Shown: positions 18,824 to 28,096, counted from the stretch's first letter. The stretch is DNA of 64,000 bases from Halobacteriales archaeon YIM A00010 (GCA_025041175.1 JAKCFJ010000003.1:744001-808000), one strand, 5' to 3'. Notes: generated by a model not told the origin, from the sequence alone. Numbers and translations are program-made.

Positions 18824-19888
18824 ATGCTCCCTGGTGGTTGTCTTACAGCGCAACCACCTCAAACTGTCACCCCTGTACAAGAAACCATCGCGAATCCGAC
18901 CGACGTCACTGCGTATCGGGACACTGATCAGACCAGTACGACGACCGAGACCGCTACCGAGGATGAGCGGCACGTCTGTCCGGAGTGCGGCGGCCGACTC
19001 GTGGACGATACCGAGCACGGCGAAACCGTCTGTCGAGACTGCGGGCTCGTCGTCGAGGAGAACGAAATCGACCACGGTCCGGAGTGGCGCGCGTTCGATA
19101 GCCAGGAACGGAACGAGAAAAAACGAACTGGTGCACCCACGACGAAGCTGATGCACGACAAGGGGCTGTCGAGCCAGATCGGCTGGCAGGACAAGGACGC
19201 CTACGGCAATTCCTTGTCAAGCCGTCAACGCCAGAAGATGCAGCGCCTGCGTACGTGGGACGAACGCTTCCGGACCCGCGATTCAAAGGAACGCACCCTC
19301 AAGCAGGCACTCGCTGAGATCGAGCGGATGGGATCGGCACTCGGTCTGTCGAAAAGTCTCCGGGAGACTGCGTCGGTAATATTCAGACGCGCGCTTGCTG
19401 AAGACATGCTTCCGGGGCGCTCCATCGAAGGTATCGCTACCGCAGCCGTCTATGCTGCTATCCGGCAGACCAACAAGCCTGTCACAATCGGCGATGTCAC
19501 CACCGTGAGTCGCGTCGATGAAATGGAGTTCAAGCGAGCATACCGATACATCGTTCGGGAACTCGACCTCGAAATCGCACCACCAGATCCGGAGGACTAC
19601 ATCGCGAAGCAAGCGTCCGCCCTTGACGTGAGTGATGAACTCGAAGGGCGCTCGCACGAAATCCTCCGGAGGGCGAAAGAGAAGGGGCTCCATAGTGGCA
19701 AGAACCCTGTCGGTCTCGCCGCAGCCGCGCTCTACTCTGCGGGTAGACTGACGAACGAGCAGCTCACCCAGGCGACGGTGAGCGATATCGCGGGCGTCAG
19801 CACTGTCACCATTCGGAACCGCTATCAGGAACTGATGGAAGCTGAAGAAGAACGACAGGCACAGACACAGGAGGGGACTGCGGACTAA
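18824..19888 (+). CDS. tfb: Transcription initiation factor B (TFB) paralogue
   Basis: The protein has about 354 residues from the ATG at 18824. This start is chosen because the earlier in-frame start at 18740 precedes the probable promoter. After a polar, threonine-rich lead of about 45 residues come the zinc ribbon CPECGG...CRDCG, the B-finger region (DHGPEWRAFDSQERNEKKRT) and two cyclin-like repeats (core near 125-220 and 225-315) ending NRYQELMEAEEERQ. TFB recruits RNA polymerase to TBP-bound promoters; haloarchaea carry many paralogues that direct gene subsets. The stop overlaps the next start (TAATG), so it is translationally coupled to an Spt4-type gene. That is not the usual neighbour for TFB. 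Confidence 0.93.
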   Translation: MLPGGCLTAQPPQTVTPVQETIANPTDVTAYRDTDQTSTTTETATEDERHVCPECGGRLVDDTEHGETVCRDCGLVVEENEIDHGPEWRAFDSQERNEKKRTGAPTTKLMHDKGLSSQIGWQDKDAYGNSLSSRQRQKMQRLRTWDERFRTRDSKERTLKQALAEIERMGSALGLSKSLRETASVIFRRALAEDMLPGRSIEGIATAAVYAAIRQTNKPVTIGDVTTVSRVDEMEFKRAYRYIVRELDLEIAPPDPEDYIAKQASALDVSDELEGRSHEILRRAKEKGLHSGKNPVGLAAAALYSAGRLTNEQLTQATVSDIAGVSTVTIRNRYQELMEAEEERQAQTQEGTAD

Positions 19889-20082
19889 TGCCGGCCCTCC
19901 GTGCGTGTCGTGAATGTCACAGCGTGCATGATGCGGATACACAAGTCTGTCCCATCTGTGGATCGTCCAGTCTCAGCGAGGACTGGGCAGGCTACGCCGT
20001 AATTGCTCATCCAGAGGAATCCGAGATCGTCGAATTGATGAACGTCACCACATCCGGTCGCTACGCGCTGAAAGCACGTTAA
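19888..20082 (+). CDS. spt4: Spt4/RpoE''-like transcription elongation factor
   Basis: This 64-residue protein matches archaeal Spt4 over its full length. The zinc-binding cysteines are in LRACRECHSVHD and QVCPICGSSSLSEDWAGY, followed by VIAHPEESEIVELMN and the ending GRYALKAR. Spt4 pairs with Spt5 to close the RNA polymerase clamp and support elongation. The gene normally sits beside rpoE' (rpo7). Here it overlaps the tfb stop by the A of TAATG and is followed by an RpoP-like gene, so this is probably a second, accessory copy. Confidence 0.92.
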   Translation: MPALRACRECHSVHDADTQVCPICGSSSLSEDWAGYAVIAHPEESEIVELMNVTTSGRYALKAR

Positions 20083-20100
20083 TTCGTACAATTCGTTCTT

Positions 20101-20271
20101 ATGAACAGCGCTACCAACACTCAGACAACCACCTCGACGGAGTACAGTTGCACGAAGTGTGAACGTACATCAACTCTCAATGGACACAATAGTCTTCGAT
20201 GCCCATACAGTGGCCATCGAGTTTTCCTCAAGAATCGTGATCGAGACGTGAGAAAAGTTGAGGTTCAGTAA
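20101..20271 (+). CDS. RpoP/Rpo12-like RNA polymerase subunit paralogue with a lost zinc ligand
   Basis: This 56-residue protein begins with about 14 threonine-rich residues, then shows the RpoP (Rpb12) pattern: YSCTKCERTSTLNG, LRCPYSGHRVFLKNRDRD and a final VRKVEVQ. Canonical RpoP has four zinc cysteines, CxxC...CPYCGHRV. Here the last is serine (CPYSGHRV), leaving three. It lies 18 bases after the Spt4-like gene on the same strand. It may be an alternative subunit of RNA polymerase or a decaying duplicate. The reading frame is intact. Confidence 0.82.
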   Translation: MNSATNTQTTTSTEYSCTKCERTSTLNGHNSLRCPYSGHRVFLKNRDRDVRKVEVQ

Positions 20272-20418
20272 ATCGGTTTCGATTCATAGCGGACAGTTCG
20301 GGCTCTTAGCGAAGTACGTACTCATGATCCGTCTCAAACTTGTACGTGTGTGGATAGTTCGATGATACTATTCCACGCGAAACGGATATCAAAAACGGAG
20401 ACGTACTCCGGGATACCA

Positions 20419-20904
20419 ATGGAACTCATTTCGGTAGCCGCTCTCGCTGAGAATCACGTCATCGGAAACGATGGGGAGGTACCATGGAACATTCCGGAAG
20501 ACAGACAGCAGTATCGAATGCGAATCGCCGACGCACCAGTGATTCTCGGACGCGTTACGTTCGATTTGATGCGCGATGATCTCCCCAGCTCAATACAGAT
20601 CGTGATAAGCCGGTCAGATCATAGGCACGACACTCAGACCACGTTCAGCGCGAGCAGCGTGTCGGAAGCAGTAGATGTCGTGGAGGACCACAACGCTGAC
20701 AGTGCATACGTCATCGGCGGCGGTAGTATTTTTCAGCTCTTCCAACCCCATCTCGACCGAATGGTTCTCAGCCGAATCCCGGGCGAGTACGACGGTGATG
20801 CATTTTACCCCGAGTGGGATCGAGATAGCTGGTCTCTCACCGAGAGCACCGAGTACGAGGAATTCTCAGTAGAGGAGTGGGCTCGGACGCCAGACCAGAA
20901 CTGA
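20419..20904 (+). CDS. Dihydrofolate reductase
   Basis: The protein has 161 residues from the ATG at 20419; an upstream in-frame start at 20350 would add 23 residues without family similarity. DHFR motifs are present: [20 protein letters not shown] (substrate and NADPH loop), [10 protein letters not shown] in place of the usual GRKTFE, and [11 protein letters not shown] near 98. It reduces dihydrofolate to tetrahydrofolate for thymidylate and purine synthesis. The catalytic acidic residue region [10 protein letters not shown] is preserved. It follows the tfb-spt4-rpoP-like group by about 150 bases; a link is not evident. Confidence 0.88.
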   Translation: MELISVAALAENHVIGNDGEVPWNIPEDRQQYRMRIADAPVILGRVTFDLMRDDLPSSIQIVISRSDHRHDTQTTFSASSVSEAVDVVEDHNADSAYVIGGGSIFQLFQPHLDRMVLSRIPGEYDGDAFYPEWDRDSWSLTESTEYEEFSVEEWARTPDQN

Positions 20905-20984
20905 CTCCGAAAGAACCATTACGTATCACACACGTCGTTCGTCCACCCTAGGTAGATATAACTATCGCGAGTACACCGAAGAAC

Positions 20985-21722
20985 ATGATGGACGTTACTG
21001 ATCACGACGTAGTAATCGTCGGGAGCGGCCCCGCGGGATTGTCGGCTGGGATCTTCACGGGTCGGGCAGGACTCGACACGCTGATCGTTAATGACGGCAC
21101 CCCGATTCTCCGGCGCAATGCACACTTGGAGAACTATCCCGGATTTCCGGCTGGCGTCAACAGTCGACTCCTCTTGGACATGATGGATGATCACGCCGAA
21201 CGGGCCGGGTGTCAGCGCCGCGAGGCACGTGTCGTAGCAATCGAGCCGGATGATCCGGGGTTCGTCGTTGAGACGGAATCCAACAACACACTCACTGCAA
21301 CCTCTGTCATCGCCGCGACTAAGAACACCGTCGACTTTCTCGAAGGGATCAACGATGTGAAACTCATTGAGCGAGGCAAGTCGTTCGTTAAAACCGACGA
21401 CAGGGGGCGGACCGGCGTTCCAGGACTATACGCCGCAGGCAGACTCGCCCTTCAGCCTTACCAGACCATCATCGTTGCCGGTCACGGCGCGTCTGTGGGG
21501 GTAGCAGTAGTTGAGGATTCAGACACCCCCTTCTACCACGACTGGGTTGCCCCAGAAGGATACTTCACTGGCCGCAATCGCGAGGTTCCGCCGGGTTGTG
21601 AGGAGATCGACGCAGAAGAGCGCCAGCGCAGAGAACGTGAATCCCTCAATCTCATGCGCGAATACTTCGCCGAACCGCATCCCGACGATCCGATCCAGCA
21701 TCCGAGCATGCGCGGCGAATAA
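20985..21722 (+). CDS. FAD-dependent pyridine nucleotide oxidoreductase, thioredoxin-reductase-like without CxxC
   Basis: This 245-residue protein begins with the FAD dinucleotide motif DVVIVGSGPAGLSAGIF and ends its core with GVPGLYAAGRLALQPYQTII, the second FAD contact. The NADPH-binding insert and the redox-active CxxC of true thioredoxin reductases are missing, and the protein is about 60 residues shorter. A charged tail of about 50 residues follows (EEIDAEERQRRERE). It probably is a short flavoprotein oxidoreductase of unknown partner. The preceding ATAACTAT near 20957-20964 may be its promoter element. Confidence 0.8.
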   Translation: MMDVTDHDVVIVGSGPAGLSAGIFTGRAGLDTLIVNDGTPILRRNAHLENYPGFPAGVNSRLLLDMMDDHAERAGCQRREARVVAIEPDDPGFVVETESNNTLTATSVIAATKNTVDFLEGINDVKLIERGKSFVKTDDRGRTGVPGLYAAGRLALQPYQTIIVAGHGASVGVAVVEDSDTPFYHDWVAPEGYFTGRNREVPPGCEEIDAEERQRRERESLNLMREYFAEPHPDDPIQHPSMRGE

Positions 21723-21987
21723 AAGAAGCCTTCATCGGCACTGCTGTTGTGGCCAATGAGCTTTCGTCGTGAACGCTATCGCCCGTATTTCGAATGGATC
21801 TTGAAATTGGCGAGTTACTTCGGTTCCAGTAGATGCAGTAGACCAGAGTCGTTCGGAGTCGGTCGCGTTTGCTGTTCGTTCGACGTGTTATTGTAAGAAA
21901 TATTATTGAGGGGATACTGATCATAGACTTCGTCGACCGACGAACCTCTCCCACGTACTACCGTGTGTCCGTATTCCTTCTAAACCG
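21723..21987. other. Intergenic stretch, no gene seen
   Basis: No recognisable coding sequence. It separates the flavoprotein gene from the convergent NmrA fragment. Confidence 0.4.
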
Positions 21988-22350
21988 CTATAGGTTGTTC
22001 CAGTCATGGTCACGGAGATATCTCTCGAAAGTAGTGAACACAATGTCGTGTCTCTCTTCGAATGCGGCAATGTCGACGGCGTACCCTTCCGCACTGCTCT
22101 GCCGAATGATCGCCGCGACCTCGCTACCCGGGGAGTTCTCGATCGGTATATATGTGGGCTCGATAGTCTCACCGATGTACTGCTCCGGTGCAGCGAAAAC
22201 GTCTGCGACGAACCGACCATAATCGTTGACATCGAGCATCTGTATCGCTGTCTCATTCTCAAGCGGGAGAGCGAACGTCCCCTCCTGGATATCCCTACGG
22301 CTTTGTTCGACGTTATACATGAACCCGACCGGTCTCGAACTCCACGTTCC
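21988..22350 (-). pseudogene. NmrA-like NAD(P)-binding protein, C-terminal fragment
   Basis: The minus-strand frame reads RPVGFMYNVEQSRRDIQEGT, then LPLENETAIQMLDVNDYGRF and VADVFAAPEQYIGETIE. This is the substrate half of NmrA/atypical SDR proteins, where RPVGFMENF follows the Rossmann domain. The NAD-binding N-terminus (GATGxxG) is absent; in-frame stops interrupt further upstream. An ATG at 22320 could still start a 110-residue peptide, but it would lack the cofactor domain. Confidence 0.75.
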
Positions 22351-22583
22351 GTTCGGCGGAATGAATGCTTCCTCGAGCGAGACCTACCGCGAACAGGGAG
22401 ACTCGGGACTCGATTTCTTCATGATCACGAAAACAGTCTATCTCAACTACTGAAATTCTTACTCAACCTGACGTCGTTCCTAACTATCCTCCAACAGTAG
22501 TCATCAAGGCGATTCACGAAGCATTCTATCCTCTGAACGATATTGTTGACACCCATAAGCCAGAATGGTCGCATAATCGCCTC
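22351..22583. other. Intergenic stretch between the NmrA remnant and the ferritin-like gene
   Basis: Nothing identifiable. A run reading VVIKAIHEAFYPLNDIVDTH on the plus strand near 22500-22560 has no start and may be a gene scrap. Confidence 0.35.
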
Positions 22584-23036
22584 TCAATCGTAGCCTTTCC
22601 GGAAGCTGCGAAACTCGCTCCGATGGGATTCCTCGTCGCTGAGGATATCAATGGCGAGGTCTTCGGTGACCGGATCGTCCGCCTCTCTGGCGGCTTCCAT
22701 GAGCGACCGATACGTCTCGATTGCGTCTTCTTCGTACTCGATAACGCCATCGATGACCGAGAGCACGTTGGCCGTGTCTTCCGGTGGTTGGAGTGCTTCT
22801 TGTTCCGGCTCGAATTCGAACGAGGCCGGGGGCTGGGCATCGAGTTCCTTCAGACGCTTTCCGATTCGCTCAGCGTGAATGAGTTCTTCCTGTTTCGCGT
22901 CGGCCCGGAGGCTTTCTTTGACTTCCTCTGCGCTGACTCCGTCGAGGACGGTCGCGTTCGTCAGGTAATTCATCACGGTCTCGATCTCGTCGTTGTAGGC
23001 GCTTCGGAGTAGCTCTATCACCTGTTCGTTTGTCAT
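22584..23036 (-). CDS. Ferritin-like di-iron protein
   Basis: This 150-residue four-helix protein has ferritin-like iron ligand pairs: SAYNDEIETVMNYL (Glu near 17), AKQEELIHAERIG (E..H near 51-55), EYEEDAIETYRSLM (Glu near 101-106) and DILSDEESHRSEF (E..H near 133-137). This matches the rubrerythrin/bacterioferritin-like or Dps-like ferritin superfamily without a rubredoxin domain. It probably stores or oxidises iron or scavenges peroxide. It is monocistronic. Confidence 0.85.
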   Translation of the reverse strand: MTNEQVIELLRSAYNDEIETVMNYLTNATVLDGVSAEEVKESLRADAKQEELIHAERIGKRLKELDAQPPASFEFEPEQEALQPPEDTANVLSVIDGVIEYEEDAIETYRSLMEAAREADDPVTEDLAIDILSDEESHRSEFRSFRKGYD

Positions 23037-23581
23037 ATGATGTCGCTACTCAATGCAGAGTCTTAGAGATATGGGTTCGGTAGAGTCCCTTTCGATTGAA
23101 GTCTGGAGCACGAGTCGCTCCACCGAAACATCCAAGATTACCGCATACGACGTATCTATAGGCTGATTTTCGTCATATTCGACACGGATTAAATATCTTC
23201 AGTTCATGTCTATAGATATAGCAGCTTGTTGTATCGCCGTCGCACTCAACCCAGTGAGCATGCGCTCACTTGTACGTTCCCTACTTCGGAGAATGGATTC
23301 CTGCAAGCGGATTTTTCTCAGTAGAATCTGTATGGAACTTGCAATGTGGCGTCAATACAGGGCTTCATTCAGTATGCTACTTGAGCCGAGCTCGGCTCGG
23401 TTTCTCCTGGAGTGCTCGCTGGATCTGAGGGAAGGACACGGTCGCTTCGAATGCTTCCCCCGCAAGCGGTCACTCCTCCGGACGCTTCGCAGATGCAGTC
23501 TGTCGCCCGCTTGGAGCAGCAAGCGGTGGGTCCTCTCGCCAGAGTCGAAACAACAATCGGGTAAGGCTCATCCACTAGGGT
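23037..23581. other. Intergenic stretch of about 540 bases
   Basis: No gene could be supported. It contains a perfect 16-base palindrome, GAGCCGAGCTCGGCTC (23383-23398), followed by a T-rich run, which might be a terminator stem or a protein-binding site. The left part (23150-23220) is A/T-rich and may hold old promoter sequence. Confidence 0.4.
23383..23398. repeat. Perfect 16-base palindrome
   Basis: GAGCCGAGCTCGGCTC is fully self-complementary and followed by GGTTTCTCC. It lies in a gene-free stretch upstream of the quinone oxidoreductase gene. Function unknown. Confidence 0.4.
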
Positions 23582-24562
23582 ATGAGAGTCATTGAGGTTA
23601 GCGAATATGGATCGCCCGCCGTCCTTCAGATGGTGACCCGCCCCCAGCCACACCCCTCACACGATGAACTCCGTATCGACGTCGCGGCTGCCGGTGTTAA
23701 TTTTGCCGACGTCATGCACCGTCGCGGCACGTATCCCAGTGGTCCAGTACCGCCGTACGTTCCAGGGTTTGAGGTTGCTGGGGTCGTCGATACCGCCGGG
23801 ACAGGGGTTGAGCGATTCGGACCCGGAGACCGCGTTGTCAGCTACGTGTCGGGTGGGACACGTGGCTATGCCGAGTACGCGCTTGCACAGCCCGCCCATA
23901 CGTTCCCTGTTCCAGAGGGTCTCCCGCTCAGTGAGGCTGTGGCGGTACCGATTCAGTTTCTCACCGCGCACAATTGCTTGTTCGAGTGGGGTGGCCTTAC
24001 GACCGGTGACCGCGTGCTCATCCACGCAGCAGCAGGCGGTGTCGGCACCGCAGCCGTCCAACTCGCTCGGGACGCCGGTGGGGAGGTGTTCGGGACGGCA
24101 AGCACCGACACGAAGCTCGACCAGCTTCGTGCTCTCGGCTGTGACCACTGCATCAACTACGAGGAGACGTCGTTCGTCGACGCGATTAACCACCTCACCG
24201 ATGGAGAGGGGGTTGCCCTCGTTCTTGATGGCGTCGGTGGTGATGTTCACCACAACAGCCTGAAAGCACTTGCTCCGTTTGGGCGGCTGGTCGCCTACGG
24301 GGTGGCCAGCGGTGAGGGGACGCCGTTGAATCCCAGGGGTCTGCTGACGAAGAATTTGCAAGTCTATGGCTATCATTACGGAAACGCGCTCGCCGACGTT
24401 CCTGACCGAGTCCTCGGCCCGGCCGACGACATCCTGCAACACCTTGCCAGGGGGAATCTCGAAGCCGTCCTTGATGACACCATACCGCTGGAACAGGCTG
24501 CTATGGCCCATCGACGACTCGAAAACCGGAGCAATGTCGGAAAGGTCGTGCTCCGCCCCTAA
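23582..24562 (+). CDS. Quinone oxidoreductase, zinc-free medium-chain dehydrogenase/reductase
   Basis: This 326-residue MDR protein has a GroES-like N-terminal domain (AAGVNFADVMHRRGTYP near 36-52, PGFEVAGVVDTAG near 60) and a Rossmann domain with HAAAGGVGTAAVQLARDAGG near 147-166. The structural and catalytic zinc cysteines of alcohol dehydrogenases are absent, which places it with NADPH:quinone reductases (QOR/Zta1 type). It would reduce quinones or enones with NADPH. The very end, ENRSNVGKVVLRP, is the typical family terminus. Confidence 0.9.
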   Translation: MRVIEVSEYGSPAVLQMVTRPQPHPSHDELRIDVAAAGVNFADVMHRRGTYPSGPVPPYVPGFEVAGVVDTAGTGVERFGPGDRVVSYVSGGTRGYAEYALAQPAHTFPVPEGLPLSEAVAVPIQFLTAHNCLFEWGGLTTGDRVLIHAAAGGVGTAAVQLARDAGGEVFGTASTDTKLDQLRALGCDHCINYEETSFVDAINHLTDGEGVALVLDGVGGDVHHNSLKALAPFGRLVAYGVASGEGTPLNPRGLLTKNLQVYGYHYGNALADVPDRVLGPADDILQHLARGNLEAVLDDTIPLEQAAMAHRRLENRSNVGKVVLRP

Positions 24563-24719
24563 TTCTCAAACCATGTGAACGATCGGTCATACGCTCTTGA
24601 ATATCCATCCCCGATGATTTATAAAAGAAATGTGGAATGGTGGTCTTGAAGCCAACTGGCATAGTGTACCCCGGGAAGCAATATCCATCGATAACCTACT
24701 GTGTGTGAAGGCAAGTCAG

Positions 24720-25865
24720 ATGGCTTCAGACATATTTGGTACCACGACCGGGGCCGATGAAGAGTCACCGGAGGTCAGCACCCTAGAGCTATTTTTTGAT
24801 CTTGTCTTCGTGTTCGGTTTTATCCAAGTTGCGAATTTTCTGTCAGCTAATCTTACCTGGACCGGGATGATACGTGGTATAGCGTTACTGGGAGCGCTCT
24901 GGTGGGGGTGGGTTACCTACTCTTGGTTGACGGACGCCATTCCCGCCGAGGGGATCCTGTCTGAGCGGCTCGTCATCCTCACTGCGGCAACGAGCATGTT
25001 TGTCGTTGCAGTCGCCGTTCCGGGGGCCTTCGATGAGCATGCATTGATCTTCGGTATCGCGTACTTCGTGGTTCGAGTATTACACGTCGGCTTGTATGCC
25101 ATCAGTACTGACCCCGAGACGCAGCAGGGGATTCGCCGACTTACACCCGGATTTCTCGGCGGACCGGCACTCCTCATCGTCGCTGGCTTTTTCGATGGGA
25201 TCGTCCAAGGGACACTCTGGGCCGTAGCACTTACCATCGACTACGCCGTTCCGTACATTCGTGGGAATGAGGGCTTCTACATTTACGCGGAGCACTTCGT
25301 TGAACGATATCGGCTCATCATTATCATCGCATTAGGCGAAATCCTCATTGAGACAGGGTTCAGTGCAACTGAACTGGATCTTGGCTCAAGACAAATCCTC
25401 GGTATCGTCCTTGGGATGGGGTTCGTCATCACGCTCTGGTGGCTGTACTTTGACTATCTTGTATCGTCGGCTGAATGTCGGCTCGTAAACACAGAAGGAC
25501 ACGAACGGGCCGTTCGAGCACTCATATCCTACAGTTACGTTCATTTCTTACTCGTTGGTGGGATTATCTTCAGTGCTCTCGGTATCGAAGAACTGGTCGC
25601 TCATCTCGGGAGCCCCCCGGAGCTGATTCCAGCAGTTGCATTATACGGCGGCGGAGCGCTCTTCTTGTTCGGGCGTGGCGTATTCCAGTGGCGTGAAACC
25701 GATCACATCAGCATACCTGGTCTGATAATTTCGGTCGTCATTTGTCTCTTTATCCCGTTAGGAACCCGACTCCCAGCGCTGACCGCTTTGGGATTCATTT
25801 TTCTCCTGTTCGCCGGTCTCGTAACGTATGAAGTGAAAGACCAGGGACTCCCAAGAACCCGCTGA
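24720..25865 (+). CDS. LtrA-family (low temperature requirement A) membrane protein
   Basis: The protein has 381 residues from the ATG at 24720. A TATA-like TTTATAAAAG near 24617-24626 implies a leader that skips the earlier in-frame start at 24630. After the signature VSTLELFFDLVFVFGFIQVA come about ten hydrophobic helices, with GALWWGWVTYSWLTD near 62 and HFVERYRLIIIIALGEIL near 200, both typical of LtrA. LtrA proteins are multi-pass membrane proteins of uncertain function, first linked to growth of Listeria at low temperature. Single gene. Confidence 0.88.
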   Translation: MASDIFGTTTGADEESPEVSTLELFFDLVFVFGFIQVANFLSANLTWTGMIRGIALLGALWWGWVTYSWLTDAIPAEGILSERLVILTAATSMFVVAVAVPGAFDEHALIFGIAYFVVRVLHVGLYAISTDPETQQGIRRLTPGFLGGPALLIVAGFFDGIVQGTLWAVALTIDYAVPYIRGNEGFYIYAEHFVERYRLIIIIALGEILIETGFSATELDLGSRQILGIVLGMGFVITLWWLYFDYLVSSAECRLVNTEGHERAVRALISYSYVHFLLVGGIIFSALGIEELVAHLGSPPELIPAVALYGGGALFLFGRGVFQWRETDHISIPGLIISVVICLFIPLGTRLPALTALGFIFLLFAGLVTYEVKDQGLPRTR

Positions 25866-26020
25866 CCCAGGGGATCAGCTGTTCTTTCTCACTGTGACAA
25901 ACCGTCGTTGATTCTGGACCATACAGCCACTCCTCAGTCTAGGCTTCGAAGGAATCGAAGTCGGGGCAGAGTGACCGGACGTTCTTTTGTCGTAGCGGTT
26001 TCGCGATGAACATCGAGTAG

Positions 26021-26574
26021 CTGTTCTCTTTTCTGACGTCTGAATGGTGGTCTCAGCCCGAAATCGTTCGCTTGGCAGAACAGGGCAAGATTAGTGGCGA
26101 CGTGCTGGACGTTGGCTGTGGGACGGGCGAGAATGTCCTCTATCTCGCCGCTCGTGGCCACAACGTGGTGGGAGTTGATGCGTCATCAACGGCGATCGAC
26201 CGAGCGACCGAGAAAGGACAGAATCGGGGTCTCGATGCGACGTTCCGTGTGGGTGACGCGTTGGGGCTGTCTGATCTCGACCGCCAGTTCGACACTGTCA
26301 TCGATTCAGGACTGTTTCATGTGTTTTCTGATGCCGAGCGCCCGATCTTCGTCGACGGACTCCGATCCCGACTTCACCAGGGAGGACGGTATCATATGCT
26401 GTGTTTCAGCGACCGCGAACCCGGTACCTGGGGCCCCGTCGTGTGAGTCGAGATGAGATTGAATCAACATTTACTGGAGACTGGGCGGTCGATGAGATTC
26501 AACCGATCCAGTTCGAACTGACCATCGAGTCCGGTGGTGTCCATGCGTGGCGTGCCACCGTGACTCGAACGTGA
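26021..26574 (+). pseudogene. Class I SAM-dependent methyltransferase, truncated and frameshifted
   Basis: The frame following the in-frame TAG at 26018-26020 reads WWSQPEIVRLAEQGKISG, then DVLDVGCGTGENVLYLAARG (SAM motif I) and VVGVDASSTAIDRA, through to REPGTWGPV. A one-base loss near 26436 shifts the frame; the continuation SRDEIESTFTGDWAVDEIQP ends at a TGA at 26572-26574. The N-terminus is missing. A TTG at 26072 could still start a short peptide, but the gene is broken at both ends. Confidence 0.8.
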
Positions 26575-26630
26575 GCGATTTCGAAAATGTGCTCGACACG
26601 GCGTAAAGGTTCCTCATACAGGGGAGAATG

Positions 26631-27215
26631 TCAGCCTTCGTCAGGAACTGGTTCAACAGATGAACTCTCGAACGACGGAAGCCGTGATTCGATCTCGCTG
26701 CGCTCGTTCTCTAACCACTCCGGCAGCGCGAGATCCGTTCCGAGTTCGTCCTGACTCTGATCGACAGTGAAGCCGGGACCCATCGTGGCGATCTCGAACA
26801 GGACGCCACCCGGTTCGCGGAAGTAGATCGATTTGAAGTACACCCGGTTGATGATGTCGGTGGCGCGAAGCCCCTGTTCGCTCAGTTGCTCGCGCCATCG
26901 TTCCCGTTCGTCCGTGTCCTCGGCCTTGTAGGCGACGTGATGTGCCGTGCCGACGCCATTCGGCCCCGTTCATGATCTGTTTCAACGAGGTCAGCAATAG
27001 AGCCGGGGCCGCCGGCAGCAGAGCGGTACGGTGACGACCGTTCTCCTCGGCTTCGAACTCGTAGCCGAGTGTGTCGGTTAGCACCGTGGCGGTCGGGTCG
27101 ATGTCGCTGATGGCGAGGGTGACGCTGTGAAAGCCGCGCAACTGGTGCTCTGTGGGAACGGGGCTTTCCTCCCACGGCTGACCAGCGTTCGATTGTATCG
27201 ACCATCGGATAGAGC
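26631..27215 (-). pseudogene. Ring-cleaving dioxygenase-type VOC protein, 3' half with a frameshift
   Basis: The upstream frame gives QPWEESPVPTEHQLRGFHSV, then TLAISDIDPTATVLTDTLGYEFEAE, typical of the middle of two-domain VOC dioxygenases. Near 26967 the frame changes and continues VGTAHHVAYKAEDTDERERW, IYFREPGGVLFEIATMGPGF and a C-terminus ending PVPDEG. The first VOC domain and the start are missing. With one frameshift and a lost N-terminal half it should be non-functional. Confidence 0.78.
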
Positions 27216-27380
27216 GCTTCGCCCTTTGAAGGCAGACGCTACTGTCGGTCGGACGTCGTTGTGTCCTCCGCACGGGGAAACGCGCGATGCGGCGCTGCTC
27301 GCAGCGGTGTGGTTGGTAACAGGCCAATGTTAACGTGCCTTGGGACTGTGGGTACAGCCACCAACCGAGAGTGATTCGTA

Positions 27381-28064
27381 ATGAAAGAGGATGTCCATCA
27401 GTACTCCGGCGAGGAAATCGAGGTCAGCTACGATGTGAAGCGGTGTATTCACGCCAGAGAGTGCGTCCGTGGGTTGCCCGAGGTATTTGACCCCGACAAG
27501 CGCCCGTGGATCGACCCTGACAACGCTGACGCCGACGAGCTAGCGGGCGTCATCACGGCGTGTCCCACGGGCGCACTCCATTTCGAGCGAGCGGACGACA
27601 GTCCCGAAGAAACCGTACCGGACGAGAATTCGGTCACAGTGGCACCTGACGGACCGCTCTATCTCCACGGCGATATCGAGATTACGTCACCCGATGACGA
27701 AACGCTGCTCGCGGATACACGGGTGGCGCTGTGTCGTTGTGGACTATCGGATAACAAACCACTCTGTGACAACAGTCACGCGGAGGCCGACTTCGAGGCT
27801 GATAGTTCGACACCAGAGGATCACAGGAGAGCTGAAGACGTAGATAGTGGAGGCACGCTGCGGGTGGTCCCGAAACCGGATGGACCAGTCCTCCTTGACG
27901 GCGCGTTTGAACTCCACGGAACGGATGATGACTCGACGGTTCGGGATACGGATGCTGCTCTGTGCCGCTGTGGCGGTTCGCAAACCAAACCGTTCTGCGA
28001 TGGGACACACGCAGAGATCGGCTTTTCGAGCGAAACAGAAACTGATCAGCGGTCACGACAGTAA
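27381..28064 (+). CDS. Fer4_19 plus double CDGSH iron-sulfur protein
   Basis: This 227-residue protein has three Fe-S modules. The N-terminal divergent 4Fe-4S domain (Fer4_19) shows YDVKRCIHARECVRGLPEVF and ITACPTGALHF. Two CDGSH domains follow, CRCGLSDNKPLCDNSH near 119 and CRCGGSQTKPFCDGTH near 198; each carries the 3Cys-1His set that holds a 2Fe-2S cluster. Proteins of this layout occur in many archaea and bacteria, probably in electron transfer or Fe-S handling, but no reaction is established. It sits beside sulfur-related remnants (DsrE, TauE, CoA-disulfide reductase). Confidence 0.9.
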   Translation: MKEDVHQYSGEEIEVSYDVKRCIHARECVRGLPEVFDPDKRPWIDPDNADADELAGVITACPTGALHFERADDSPEETVPDENSVTVAPDGPLYLHGDIEITSPDDETLLADTRVALCRCGLSDNKPLCDNSHAEADFEADSSTPEDHRRAEDVDSGGTLRVVPKPDGPVLLDGAFELHGTDDDSTVRDTDAALCRCGGSQTKPFCDGTHAEIGFSSETETDQRSRQ

Positions 28065-28096
28065 AGTACTTACCCGGTCTCCGATAGGGAAGTGTC

